Assembly (NCBI GenBank): GCA_030323305.1
Contig: CP106741.1
Location: forward strand, 3,216,001-3,280,000
DNA from: Paenibacillus sp. CC-CFT747
GTDB lineage: Bacteria; Bacillota; Bacilli; Paenibacillales; NBRC-103111
DNA: 64,000 nucleotides
Direction of reading: 5' to 3'
Every line of letters begins with the position of its first letter. Positions within the stretch are counted from its first letter, which is position 1. The position numbers and the translations under genes were made by a program. The notes below the pieces were generated by a model. It was not told where the DNA came from. It worked only from the letters and a program-made list of their open reading frames with translations, and searched no databases. This document shows, piece by piece, positions 20,147 through 29,058 of this stretch.

Positions 20147-20839
20147 TCATTCAAAAAGAACAGGTAATGACTTAGATAAGCCTGACCAATTGATCGGTAC
20201 CTCTTCAGGATTGTCACTATAAACGCCCTTCAAAAAACGACTAAGGAAACATGCTTGGTTTTCAATTAGGATTTCTTTGATTTCTGAGGGTATTACGGGA
20301 ATGGAGTAATCGTTCTTGCGGCCAAAATCGGCAAGAGGCAAAAACATTTCAAGGCTCTTTCTGTACTTGCAGTTCTTTGGAAATCGGGGCGAACTGCCGG
20401 AGTCGTACTTGGACAAACGGACAGACTTCCAGTGGGCCAGCAGCAGCGGACTCGCTTCCAGTTCCAGCACGGCAAAAAGTTCGGAAGGCTCTCTTCGTTG
20501 ATAAGTAGTCAACATTTTGAAACAATCTTGTCGGGTGGGCCAAAAGAAAACATGTCTGTTAAGGTAAGATCGGAATTGTTCCACGGTGCAGTCTCTCTCC
20601 ATTAAATTTGCAGGAATACGAAGATTCGGATTAACCGTTATTTCAAAACCTTCATGATAGGCCTCGTTAGTTGTCAAGCGACGTTCGCCTTCGGAGTGCG
20701 GCAAAATACGATGGCTTGACCATAAAGAATCAAAATGTGCGATGGCAGTTAAATTTTTCGCTCTCGTAAAATGATAAACAGATTTCCTTCCGGGAGACTT
20801 TGTTATTCGGTCGATAATAGTGGCGATACTCGTGACCAT
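20147..20839 (-). CDS. Uncharacterised protein with ADP-ribosyltransferase-like N-terminal motif
   Basis: A 230-residue protein more AT-rich than its neighbours. The N-terminal phrase SVYHFTRAKNLTAIAHFDSL is reminiscent of the H-x-T...NL..I pattern at the NAD-binding entrance of DarT- or DUF7002-like ADP-ribosyltransferase folds, but I cannot find a confident catalytic glutamate. No signal peptide or membrane helix. It stands alone between two terminated units. A cognate antitoxin (macrodomain) is not adjacent, which weakens a toxin reading. Treat the family link as a suggestion. Confidence 0.5.
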   Translation of the reverse strand: MVTSIATIIDRITKSPGRKSVYHFTRAKNLTAIAHFDSLWSSHRILPHSEGERRLTTNEAYHEGFEITVNPNLRIPANLMERDCTVEQFRSYLNRHVFFWPTRQDCFKMLTTYQRREPSELFAVLELEASPLLLAHWKSVRLSKYDSGSSPRFPKNCKYRKSLEMFLPLADFGRKNDYSIPVIPSEIKEILIENQACFLSRFLKGVYSDNPEEVPINWSGLSKSLPVLFE

Positions 20840-21249
20840 GTCATGAATGTTCTCCTTTGCTTAAATTATCAGCGGTCTTCTTGCCATTGCTATTCCTTAC
20901 AGAAGGATGGACGCCTAACCCTCACTCCTATAGATAAGCTTTAGGCTCAACTGACCTGTTTATCCCTACAAAACGTTCCCCCCGTTTTGAGGATGGGCTG
21001 AAGGTTTTTTTGACAGTTAAACAAGTTTATAAACGATCGGGAAGCCGCCATTTGCCATGTCTGGTAGGTGACGGTTTTCTTTTTGACCATGAATCTACCG
21101 TTCCGGAAGGCAGCTTGTGGTTCCTTTCGCGAAGATTCCCTTCCCGTTCGCTCCAAGGTGGTTCTTAAGAACTAAACGATTGACAACATTCGACAAAAAT
21201 TCTACAATGTATGTACCAAATACTGACAACAAACAAGAAGGGGATAGCC
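20840..21249. other. Intergenic region without a convincing gene
   Basis: Contains a 69-codon minus-strand open frame (20947-21156) with no ribosome-binding site or recognisable content, and a T-run at 21006. The upstream region of the chemoreceptor is AT-rich, but I see no clear sigma-A or sigma-D promoter. Confidence 0.4.
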
Positions 21250-23271
21250 TTGGCCACTAAAGTAAAGCATTCATCGTCCGTCCGCAGCCGATTTCGCCTC
21301 CGCAGCATCAAGCTGAAGCTGCAGCTGTTCACCTGCCTGGTGCTCCTGGCCGCTCTCGTTTCGGCTTCATTCATTGCTCTGTCCAAAGCCTCCCAGGCTT
21401 TAGAAGAAGAAATTAACGGCAACGCGGAAGCGACGGCCGGCATGATTGCCTCGAAGCTCGACAGCAACCTGTCCCATTACCTGACCGTTCTGCAAACCTT
21501 GGCCCAAACGGGGGCGGCATACATAGGCAGCGACTCCAAGCAGCTGGAGTTCGTCCGGCAGGCACAGGCGCAGAATCCGGCTCTTACCGCTATCATTTAT
21601 GCCCACGATCTGACCGGAACCAAGGCGGTGACCCACAAAGGAGATGCGGTCGACATTTCCTCCCGTCCTTTTATGAAGGAACTGGCGGAAGGCCGGACCA
21701 CGGTTTCCGATCCGGTCACTTCCAAGGTGGACGGATCATTATCCGTCATTCTGGGCGTTCCGTTGTTGAACGGGCAGAAGGTCGTCGGATCCTATACGGC
21801 TTCCCTGCCGCTTGCGGAGGTCACCAAGCCCATATCGGAGTCGACTTTCGGAGACTCTGGTTATGCCGTCCTGTTCGATTCCCAGGGCCAGGTTATCCAG
21901 CACCCGGACAAGGACCGCATGATGAAGGCCAAGGCCGCCGACTACGCCCCGGAAGTCCTCCAGGCCCTGGATGCGGCAAAGAAAGGGGAGGTTACGCATT
22001 TCCTCTTCCAAGAAAATGGGGAAACCCGATTTGGGTTGGCCCACAGGACTTCGGGGAATTGGGTCGTTATGCTTAGCGCTCCTGCAAGCGAGCTGGGCAA
22101 GCCGGTTCAGGATATGGCGGTCCATTCCATCGTCTTGATCCTCCTCGTGCTTATCGGCGGGCTGGTTCTTTCCTATTTCTTTGCCCACGGGCTGACCAAG
22201 CCGATTAACCGGCTTAAGGGCGCCATTGAAGCGGTGGAAGCCGGAGACTTGACGGGGAAGGTGACGGTCACCAGCCGGGATGAAATCGGCCGGGCTTCGG
22301 AGAGCTTTAACCGGATGACGGAAACGCTGAACGAAATCCTCGGCGGGGTACATGGGGCTTCTCTCCAGCTCGCGGCTTCTTCTCAGCAGCTGACGGCGGG
22401 TGCCGAGCAAAGCTCCGTCGTGACCGGGCAGATCGCCTCCTCGGTTCAGGTCGTCGCGGAAGGAGCGGAATACCAGGTCGGCAACATCAAGCTGAGCACC
22501 CGAATGATTGAGAACGTAACGGATAAAATCACCCACATTACAGAGCATGCGAAACAGGCCTCCGCCGCGGTCACCGAAGCGGCAAGCCGGGCGGAGAAGG
22601 GCGACGCCGCGGTACGGGGAGCCGTAACCCAGATGGACAACATCGAGAGGCTGATTCAAGAGCTGGCCGCTACGATTAGCGGGCTGTCCCAGCGCTCCCA
22701 GGAGATCGGCCACATCATCGGCATGATCTCCTCCATTGCCCAGCAGACGAACCTGCTTTCGCTGAATGCGGCCATCGAGGCAGCGCGCTCCGGCGAGGCG
22801 GGACGGGGGTTTGCGGTCGTGGCGTCCGAAATACGCAAATTAGCGGATCAGACGGATCAGTCCGCCCGCCAAATCAGCGGCCTCATTACGACTGTTCAGA
22901 CGGAGACGGGACAGGCGGACGAGGCCATGAATGCGGCTATCCTTGAAGTGGAAACGGGCCTTCAGGCCGTTCACGCGGCGGGTGTCCTGTTCGATGAAAT
23001 CCACAGCCAGATTTCGTCGGTGGAAGGGCTTGTCCGGCAGGTGTCGGATTATTCGGAGCAAATTTCCATGGTAACGGAAAATATGGTCGCTTCGATCCGG
23101 TCCATAGCCGATATCGCTTCGACGAACTCCGACGAAAGCCAGAATGTAGCGGCTTCCGCGGAGGAACAGCTGGCGTCCATGGAGGAAATTACCCATTCGG
23201 CGGCGTCGCTTTCCCAAATGGCGGAAGATCTGAGGGCGCTTGTGTCCCGCTTTCGGATAAAGCAAGAGTAA
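21250..23271 (+). CDS. Methyl-accepting chemotaxis protein with dCache sensor
   Basis: Transmembrane chemoreceptor of about 673 residues. An N-terminal helix ([20 protein letters not shown]) leads into a double-Cache extracellular domain (about residues 45-285: [28 protein letters not shown]), a second helix ([19 protein letters not shown]), a HAMP domain ([20 protein letters not shown]) and the signalling hairpin with tip sequence [20 protein letters not shown]. The frame opens at ATG 21211, but TTG 21250 has the better ribosome-binding site (GAAGGGG). Ligand unknown. An independent gene, followed by a terminator. Confidence 0.92.
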   Translation: MATKVKHSSSVRSRFRLRSIKLKLQLFTCLVLLAALVSASFIALSKASQALEEEINGNAEATAGMIASKLDSNLSHYLTVLQTLAQTGAAYIGSDSKQLEFVRQAQAQNPALTAIIYAHDLTGTKAVTHKGDAVDISSRPFMKELAEGRTTVSDPVTSKVDGSLSVILGVPLLNGQKVVGSYTASLPLAEVTKPISESTFGDSGYAVLFDSQGQVIQHPDKDRMMKAKAADYAPEVLQALDAAKKGEVTHFLFQENGETRFGLAHRTSGNWVVMLSAPASELGKPVQDMAVHSIVLILLVLIGGLVLSYFFAHGLTKPINRLKGAIEAVEAGDLTGKVTVTSRDEIGRASESFNRMTETLNEILGGVHGASLQLAASSQQLTAGAEQSSVVTGQIASSVQVVAEGAEYQVGNIKLSTRMIENVTDKITHITEHAKQASAAVTEAASRAEKGDAAVRGAVTQMDNIERLIQELAATISGLSQRSQEIGHIIGMISSIAQQTNLLSLNAAIEAARSGEAGRGFAVVASEIRKLADQTDQSARQISGLITTVQTETGQADEAMNAAILEVETGLQAVHAAGVLFDEIHSQISSVEGLVRQVSDYSEQISMVTENMVASIRSIADIASTNSDESQNVAASAEEQLASMEEITHSAASLSQMAEDLRALVSRFRIKQE

Positions 23272-23281
23272 CCAAGAAGAC

Positions 23282-23328
23282 AAGGACTGGACGGAAAGCG
23301 GAAAGGAGCTTGCCGTTCAGTCCTTTTT
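23282..23328 (+). terminator. Terminator shared by chemoreceptor and beta-helix genes
   Basis: AAGGACTG (23282-23289) pairs with CAGTCCTT (23318-23325), followed by TTT, with additional internal pairing. Confidence 0.65.
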
Positions 23329-23329
23329 C

Positions 23330-25660
23330 CTATAGCTTCTTAACGATCACTTTTACAAGAAGGGCCGTCGCAGAGGTAATCAGAATCCTGTTGGGATCAA
23401 GAATCTTGACGGCGGGCTGGATGACTTGATTGTCGGGAGTCAGGATAAGGATATAAGGAGCGTTAGTATTCAGGTTATGAACGACAGTGGCGGAGAAAGC
23501 CGGCCCGTCCGGCGCAAGCGAAACGGTGGTCTGGTAAGTCTTTTCTGGATCATAGTCCACATAGAGGGCGGGGGCGGGGGGAGCAGGATTACATTATCCA
23601 GGCCGGTGTTGACGGAAATAACCCGAATCATCGGATTGGCGGTGTCGTAATAAGCCACGCTTAATGGAGCGGAACCGGTATAGCGGATGGTGGAGTCCTT
23701 AAGAAACAGGGTGAAGACGGAACGGACGCCTGGCTTTGTATGGTCGACGAGATAGGCGAAGCTGGAATTGTTGAGGAGTACCGTGGAGCGGGTAAGGCGG
23801 ATAGTGCCGCCCGGCTGGTTGAAATCGGTTTCTATCAGAGCGGTCAGCTTGTTCGAAGTAAGCTCGGAATCTACCACAATGGTAACGGCCTGGGAACCGG
23901 GGGTATTGATATTGCCGGCTTTCAGAACGGTATCGGTGAAGGAGGAGCGTACGATGGTGACCTCCCGGCTTTTGGTCCCGAAGATGTGGTTATTGACCGC
24001 GCTGTCGAGGAAGGTGCAGAATTCCATGTAGATTTTTTCGCTGGCCGCCATTCCGTTAACTGTCTGGAGATTGACCCGGACATTGTTGAAGGTGCTGGCG
24101 AGCACACGATAGGTTTTCAGGGTGATGTCCCGCGGAACGGAGGAGTCCAAGACACAGCCTTCCAGCTTGTTGATGGTGATCACGGGAGCAGTGACCAGGG
24201 AAGAATAACGGATCCGGTTGCCGCGGAAGACAGTAAGCTCAGACGCCCCCATATTCAAGTTAGGGATATCCGTTAGATGATTGTCCGTTACATGGACCTG
24301 ATAGGTGGAGTTTCCGAAAAACGAGAGATTTCCGCCGGTAAGGGAATTGCCGGTAATCTCCACGTACGCGTCTGCAAAGTTCGAATTCATCAGCCCGAGG
24401 GTCGTTCCGCAGTTGTAGATAACATTGCCCTTCAGAACGGCGAACCGGAGACTGTACAGGTTGATGCCGACGGAATCCATGTTATAGATGTGATTGTTCT
24501 CCACATGTAGGGAATAGCAGCCGGCGAGAATGCCGTGGTTGCTGCCGTACATCAGGTTGTGGCGGATGACGCAGTTGTCTCCGTAGGAGTCCTCCTGGTT
24601 GACGGCATAGCGGGTGGAGTCGGGGAAGATAGGCTTCCCGTCGAGAAAGCGGCCGCTTCCTTTTCCATTGTCCCGGATAACATTGTGCTGGAGCACGTTA
24701 TAGCTGCCCCCAAGCGTAATGCCGCCCCGGTGTCCGTTGAAGAGCTCGTTGTATTCCACTGTGTTGTGATGGGGAATGGAACCGAACTTCAGCGTAAGCT
24801 GCATGTTTTTGGCCGGTGAGGTCTCATTAAAGAACACCAGGCGCATCTTGGCGGCCCCGTCGGGGATTGTGATGTCGGTGTAGATTTTTTCGGCGCAGGG
24901 AGCCCAGGAAGCTGTTGTCGGCCCGGTAATAGAAGACGTCGATTTCTCTTGTGGTCAATGCGGTCAGGCGGGCGTAACCGGCACCGGCCACGAGAAAGGA
25001 AGAGTAAGACGGATTCGCAGGAAGGGAGAGAAAGCCGGAGGTCAGCGTATTGCTGGAAGGGACAGGCTGTCCTGTAGTATAATCCAAGGCACCGAGCGTC
25101 AGATTTAAGTTGAATTCCGCTATTTCCCGGGAGGCAGTGCTGGCAAAGGTGACATTGTCCCCCATATAATCCCGGACGGTGCAGTGGCTGATTGAGCTAA
25201 AGCGTGTGCTTCTCTGAAAAGAGACGCCGTAGGTGCCTTCCATTCGGGCCTCATTCGGGTTCAGGAAGCTGCGGTCGTCCCGGTCCCCGATTATCGTACC
25301 GCCTGTTAGATGAGCATCCGTTACGTTATCGAACACGATGCTTTTGCCGCCGAAGTTGTAGTAGTCCGTCGTGGTGCGGGGGTCGAAGGGAGATTTGGTG
25401 TCCGAGTCGTAGATCACCTTCAGCGTGGAGCCGTTCAGATGGAACGTCAGATGGCTCTGCATTTCAATGGCACGCGGGTAGCATAGGGCGTAAGAGCCTT
25501 CCGGCAGCACCGCCTCCGGGTACCCGTTCTCCCTGGCGTAACGAAGCGCGCGGTTGATTCCCTGAATGTTCGCATCCGCCATGGCATAGTCTGCAGGCGT
25601 GTAGGGCTTGGCGGGCAGCCCTTGATTAATGCCCCACCGGCTCAATTCAATAAGATACAT
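23330..25660 (-). CDS. Right-handed parallel beta-helix (pectate-lyase-like) protein, first copy (two frameshifts)
   Basis: A protein of about 777 residues. The N-terminal Pectate_lyase_3-type start (YLIELSRWGINQGLPAKPY, then INRALRYARENGYPEAVLPEG) resembles tail-spike and polysaccharide-lyase folds. It continues as many short beta-helix coils (ENNHIYNMDSVGINLY, LKGNVIYNCG) and ends in a small beta domain. No signal peptide at this start. One A is missing in the run at 24885-24890 and one base in the run at 23577-23582. Its N-terminus is similar to the secreted beta-helix protein at 55884-58061 (shared LSRWGI and the helix after it), so they are paralogs placed at either side of the matrix locus. 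Predicted role: binding or cleavage of a polysaccharide. Confidence 0.7.
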
Positions 25661-25846
25661 AGCCTCACCCCTTTTGGATCCCGTATAGGAGAGAAGTCCT
25701 ATTTACCGGAAGTAAATTATAGTATGAAGCACGGCGTAAACCGCATGGACGAGTATGGAGCGGCGCGAGCCTTTTCTCCCCTTAATATCCCGTTTGAGAC
25801 GCCAACGGCACGGCGGGAATTCCCCGACAGGAAGGAGGTATCCGAT

Positions 25847-26710
25847 ATGGCCGATTCACGGTTAACCCGAAGAACGTTTCTAAGAAAAAGCCTGTTCGCG
25901 GCGGGAGCTCTGCCTATGCTGCTCGGAGCAGGAGGTCTGTACGGAGTATTCGGCGAACGCTACTGGATCCAGATTCAGAAAATCAAGCTGGCTCCCGGAC
26001 GCCTCCCGGCCGCTTTTCACGGCATGCGGGTGGTTCAGTTCAGCGATACCCATCTCGGCAAATATTATAGTGTGAACCGGCTCGCGCATATGGCCGAGCT
26101 TGTCCAGCGGCAGAAGCCCGACCTCATCTGTTTTACAGGCGATCTGTTCGATTCCCAGTACGGCCGCGTCAATCCGGGCATCATCCCCATCCTATCGCGG
26201 CTGAAAGCGGAGCTCGGCAAATTCGCCGTGCTGGGCAACCATGACATGAGGCTCGGAGCGGACAGCGTTAGGGATGTCCTGGAGAAGGCCGATTTCACGG
26301 TGCTTGTGAACGGGAACCGGCCCGTGGGCAAAGGGGGCGAGCGGTTCCGAGTGGCCGGAGTGGACGAAATGATCTACGGGCAGCCCGATCTGAAGAAAGC
26401 GCTGATTGGAGCAAAGCAGGAGGAGTTCGTTCTTCTGCTCTGCCATGAACCCGATTTTGCCGATACCGCGATGAAATTCTCTGTAGATCTCCAGCTTTCG
26501 GGGCACAGCCACGGCGGCCAGATCCGGATTCCCGGCATAGGCAGCCTGTTCACGCCCGAGCTCGGGCAGAAGTATTCCATCGGCTTGTATTCCTTCGAGG
26601 AGAAGGGATTTCACGTCTATACGAACCGGGGCATCGGGACGACGCTCTTTCCCATCCGGCTGCACTGCCGGCCGGAAATCACGGTTTTTGAATGGGGAGA
26701 AGTACGGTAG
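25847..26710 (+). CDS. Tat-exported YkuE-type metallophosphoesterase
   Basis: A 287-residue phosphoesterase with a twin-arginine leader (TRRTFLRKSLFAAGALPML). Motifs are in order: FSDTHLG, FTGDLFDS, LGNHD, LCHEPD and SGHSHGGQ. The YkuE family hydrolyses phosphodiester bonds at the cell surface. The start was chosen at ATG 25847 because GAAGGAGG lies 8 nt upstream; the open frame begins earlier at 25622 but lacks signals and overlaps the divergent gene. Cell-wall location inferred from the Tat signal. Confidence 0.88.
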   Translation: MADSRLTRRTFLRKSLFAAGALPMLLGAGGLYGVFGERYWIQIQKIKLAPGRLPAAFHGMRVVQFSDTHLGKYYSVNRLAHMAELVQRQKPDLICFTGDLFDSQYGRVNPGIIPILSRLKAELGKFAVLGNHDMRLGADSVRDVLEKADFTVLVNGNRPVGKGGERFRVAGVDEMIYGQPDLKKALIGAKQEEFVLLLCHEPDFADTAMKFSVDLQLSGHSHGGQIRIPGIGSLFTPELGQKYSIGLYSFEEKGFHVYTNRGIGTTLFPIRLHCRPEITVFEWGEVR

Positions 26711-26732
26711 TCTCACACCTTGCGAGACACGT

Positions 26733-26758
26733 GAGAAGGACCTAATTTAGTCCTTCTC
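26733..26758. terminator. Hairpin after the YkuE-type gene
   Basis: Perfect 9-bp arms GAGAAGGAC/GTCCTTCTC with an 8-nt loop, but only a poor T tract. Confidence 0.5.
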
Positions 26759-26779
26759 AAAAGCTTGTGCTTGTTGTAT

Positions 26780-26795
26780 ATTCTTTATAAAGAAC
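26780..26795. promoter_or_regulatory. SinR-type palindromic operator (site 1)
   Basis: ATTCTTTATAAAGAAC, one base off the 16-bp palindrome GTTCTTTATAAAGAAC. A degraded second half-site GTTCGTTA follows at 26803. Lies 36 bp upstream of the small secreted protein start. Confidence 0.75.
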
Positions 26796-26830
26796 AATAT
26801 TTGTTCGTTATTTCTGAAGGGGAATGTCCA

Positions 26831-27109
26831 TTGGGGAGACTTCAAAGATGGGCAGCGGCTGTCGTGCTGGTTTGCTTCCTGCTGAGTCCCGTAAGCGCTT
26901 ATGCTTCATCCGGCGGGCTGGAGGTCACCGACGCGAAATACGGTTTTTTCAGCAAGTGGCTCGGGTCCTTGTTCTCGCATGACGACAGCTGGGAATTCCA
27001 CATCAATTGGCCAAATGGAGAAGACGCCAAAGACTGGTGCGAGAAGAACGATCGCTTATGCCAGCTGGACGAGTCTTACGAGATTTGGAAGAAGTGGTTC
27101 TGCTACTAA
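26831..27109 (+). CDS. Small secreted Cys-containing protein of unknown function
   Basis: A 92-residue protein with a signal peptide (GRLQRWAAAVVLVCFLLSPV, cleavage expected near AYA-SS) and a mature part of about 65 residues rich in Trp and acids, with two internal Cys (DWCEKNDRLCQ) and a C-terminal FCY. The start TTG 26831 is chosen because GAAGGGGAA lies just upstream and the signal peptide then begins cleanly; the frame opens at 26765, but that would translate the operator. Operator site 1 and the SinI-like gene 105 bp downstream suggest a matrix-regulon exoprotein. No family recognised. Confidence 0.75.
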   Translation: MGRLQRWAAAVVLVCFLLSPVSAYASSGGLEVTDAKYGFFSKWLGSLFSHDDSWEFHINWPNGEDAKDWCEKNDRLCQLDESYEIWKKWFCY

Positions 27110-27116
27110 TACATAA

Positions 27117-27140
27117 GGCCTGCCGGACGGCCGGCAGGCC
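27117..27140. terminator. GC-rich hairpin between secreted protein and sinI-like gene
   Basis: Perfect arms GGCCTGCCGG/CCGGCAGGCC with a 4-nt loop and no T tract. It could act as a weak terminator or a processing/stability hairpin that sets relative levels of the two genes. Confidence 0.5.
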
Positions 27141-27213
27141 ATTCTCGAAACCACATAGAAAAGGACGGTTGGACGCACTGCTTTTAGCCCCTAAGACAAA
27201 GGAGGGAATGATT

Positions 27214-27360
27214 ATGTCCGCGGAGACCTGGGAATCAATCGAGATCGACGAGGAATGGATGGAGCTTATTTCGAAAGCGCGTGGTATGGGTCTTACGGTT
27301 GAAGAAATCCGGCAGTTTTTTCAGGAAACGCTTAGCGGTTCGGGACCGGTAAAGCGTTAG
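27214..27360 (+). CDS. sinI: SinI-like antirepressor
   Basis: A 48-residue protein whose central part, DEEWMELISKARGMGLTVEE followed by IRQFF, matches the Sin antirepressor dimerisation hook of B. subtilis SinI (same ...EW.EL...A....S.EEIR.. pattern). SinI binds the SinR repressor and frees matrix promoters. Start ATG 27214 has the strong ribosome-binding site AAAGGAGGGA. It lies immediately before the epsAB-like genes, whose promoter carries SinR-type operators. A SinR gene is not in the window. The match is by pattern only, but length and motif order fit. Confidence 0.85.
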   Translation: MSAETWESIEIDEEWMELISKARGMGLTVEEIRQFFQETLSGSGPVKR

Positions 27361-27413
27361 AGTTCCCCGAAAGCGATGATTTACGGCTGAGCTGCAAAAT
27401 TTGCAAGATTATG

Positions 27414-27442
27414 TTGACATGTTCGCTATAAAGAACTAGTAT
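27414..27442 (+). promoter_or_regulatory. Promoter of the epsAB-like operon with operator filling the spacer (site 2)
   Basis: TTGACA 27414-27419 and TAGTAT 27437-27442 are separated by exactly 17 nt, and 16 of those are the operator GTTCGCTATAAAGAAC (27421-27436). A repressor bound here would block RNA polymerase. Confidence 0.85.
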
Positions 27443-27512
27443 GGAATGGGTAAGGAATTTCTGTTATCTTCATGCAGCGGTGATGAGAAAGGCCTTTATT
27501 TTTTGAGAACCT

Positions 27513-27528
27513 GTTCTTTATAGAGAAT
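27513..27528. promoter_or_regulatory. SinR-type operator (site 3), downstream partner of site 2
   Basis: GTTCTTTATAGAGAAT, 92 bp after site 2 and 35 bp before the epsA-like start. A T-run (ATTTTTT) ends exactly 8 nt before it. Confidence 0.75.
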
Positions 27529-27562
27529 ATGAGGCGCAGCCGGAATGTCGAAGGGAGAAGAA

Positions 27563-28330
27563 ATGAAGGTGGACATCAACATTAAAGAGTATCTGTTTAT
27601 TCTGAAGAAGCGTCTCTGGATTCTTGTTCTGTTCATTGCCGGAGGGACCGTGCTGGCTTCGCTCTACAGCTCGACCAACTACCGTCCGGTTTATTTGGCA
27701 TCGACGAAGCTGATCGTGAACAAAACGGTCACCGAAGAGCAGCTCGGCCGGCAGGAAATCGATTACGGAGCCATCGGGGTCAACATCGGCCTGATCAGCA
27801 CCTACAAGGAGATCATTAAAACACCGGCCATTATGGACAAGGTTGTCCAGCGGTACCCGGACCTCAACCTTACCTCGGAACAGCTGATCGGTATGATCAA
27901 TGTTTCGAGCCTGAACGATACCCAGATCATGACCATTGCGGCGCAGTATTACTCCTACGATAAGGCGGCTACGATCGTCAACGCCGTTTCGGAGGTATTC
28001 CGTGCGGAGATCCCCAAGATCATGAAGGTCGACAACGTCACCATTCTTAACCCGGCCAAATCCAAGGAGCATCCGGTTCCCATCAACAAGAAATCCAATC
28101 AGATCATCCTCCTCGGCTTCGTCGGTTCGTTCGTGGCGGCGGTGGGACTCATTCTCTTTCTGGAAGCCATGGACGATACGTTGAAAACGGACGAGGACGT
28201 CCGTACCATTTTCCGGCAGCCCGCCCTTGCCGTCATTCCGCGAATGAAAGCGAAGGAACGGCGGCCGGCAAGCCGGGTCCAATCTCGGGAAAAGGCAGGG
28301 GAAACGACATATGCCGCAACCATCCGCTGA
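27563..28330 (+). CDS. epsA: EpsA/TkmA-like chain-length determinant and tyrosine-kinase modulator
   Basis: A Wzz-family membrane protein of 255 residues that controls exopolysaccharide chain length and activates the partner BY-kinase. Two transmembrane helices bracket an extracellular domain: IKEYLFILKKRLWILVLFIAGG near the N-terminus and ILLGFVGSFVAAVGLILFLE near residue 190, with the Pro-rich family motif PAKSKEHPVPINKK just before it. ATG 27563 follows AAGGGAGAAG; an upstream ATG (27545) lacks such a site. The 3' end overlaps the kinase gene by 20 bp. Confidence 0.88.
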   Translation: MKVDINIKEYLFILKKRLWILVLFIAGGTVLASLYSSTNYRPVYLASTKLIVNKTVTEEQLGRQEIDYGAIGVNIGLISTYKEIIKTPAIMDKVVQRYPDLNLTSEQLIGMINVSSLNDTQIMTIAAQYYSYDKAATIVNAVSEVFRAEIPKIMKVDNVTILNPAKSKEHPVPINKKSNQIILLGFVGSFVAAVGLILFLEAMDDTLKTDEDVRTIFRQPALAVIPRMKAKERRPASRVQSREKAGETTYAATIR

Positions 28331-28979
28331 AACCTCCGTTGTCATGCAGAACCACCCGGCCTCTATCACTTCAGAAGCCTATCGGTCGCTTAGGTTCAAT
28401 CTGGACCGTTCCCTGGAGCAGGGGCTGAAGAGCATTGTCGTTACCTCCCCGGGAAGAAAGGAAGGGAGGACCACCACCGCCGTGAACCTGGCGGCCGCCT
28501 ACGCCCAGCTGGGCCGTAAGGTGGTCCTGGTGGATGCCGATCTCCGCCATCCTTCCCTCCATGCCGTATTCGGCCAAACCGGCCGGAAGGGGCTTGCCGA
28601 CTTCCTGAGCCGTCCCTGTGAGGTTTCGGATATCGTTATAGAATCTCCGGTAGAGAATCTGTCGGTTGTCTATGCCGGCGCCCCTCCGCTCCATCCGACG
28701 GAGCTGCTTGCTTCCGGACGAATGAAGGAGCTGCTGGCCGAGCTCGGGAAGAACTACGATCTGATTATTGCGGATACGTCCTCCGTCCTGCCCTCCACCG
28801 ACTCCCGGGTCGTGGCGGCCCAATGCGACGGGGTGCTGCTCGTTATTGAATTCGGCAAGGTGAAGAGGAGCGCGGCCAAACGGATCGCTTCCGAACTGGA
28901 GCACGCCAAAGTGAACCTGCTGGGAATCGTATGGAACAAAATTCGTAAGCAGGAAGCGAAGGCGTACCTGTATACCTAG
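28311..28979 (+). CDS. epsB: EpsB-like bacterial tyrosine kinase with altered Walker A
   Basis: A 222-residue cytoplasmic BY-kinase partner of the preceding modulator; such kinases cycle phosphorylation to drive EPS assembly. The Walker A' motif VVLVDADLRHPSL is canonical. The Walker A loop reads SPGRKEGRTTTAVN, with Arg at the invariant Lys position. The Walker B segment LIIADTSSVLPSTD lacks the usual DTPP. The C-terminal Tyr cluster is reduced to AYLYT. No missing-base signature explains this, so activity may be reduced or the protein may be a regulatory pseudokinase. Ends the upstream half of the eps cluster. Confidence 0.82.
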   Translation: MPQPSAETSVVMQNHPASITSEAYRSLRFNLDRSLEQGLKSIVVTSPGRKEGRTTTAVNLAAAYAQLGRKVVLVDADLRHPSLHAVFGQTGRKGLADFLSRPCEVSDIVIESPVENLSVVYAGAPPLHPTELLASGRMKELLAELGKNYDLIIADTSSVLPSTDSRVVAAQCDGVLLVIEFGKVKRSAAKRIASELEHAKVNLLGIVWNKIRKQEAKAYLYT

Positions 28980-29058
28980 CCTGATGAAAGCAGAAGATCA
29001 TTTACGGATAAGGCACTAGGCAGCCGGGCCGGCTGCAGAAAGAAGGGATTAAACCGTC

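Noticed and set aside
20947-21156. 69-codon minus-strand open frame
   Set aside because: No ribosome-binding site, no recognisable features, and codons do not look protein-like.
26765-26830. Upstream extension of the small secreted protein to GTG 26765
   Set aside because: It would place the operator in the coding sequence and bury the signal peptide; TTG 26831 has a proper ribosome-binding site.
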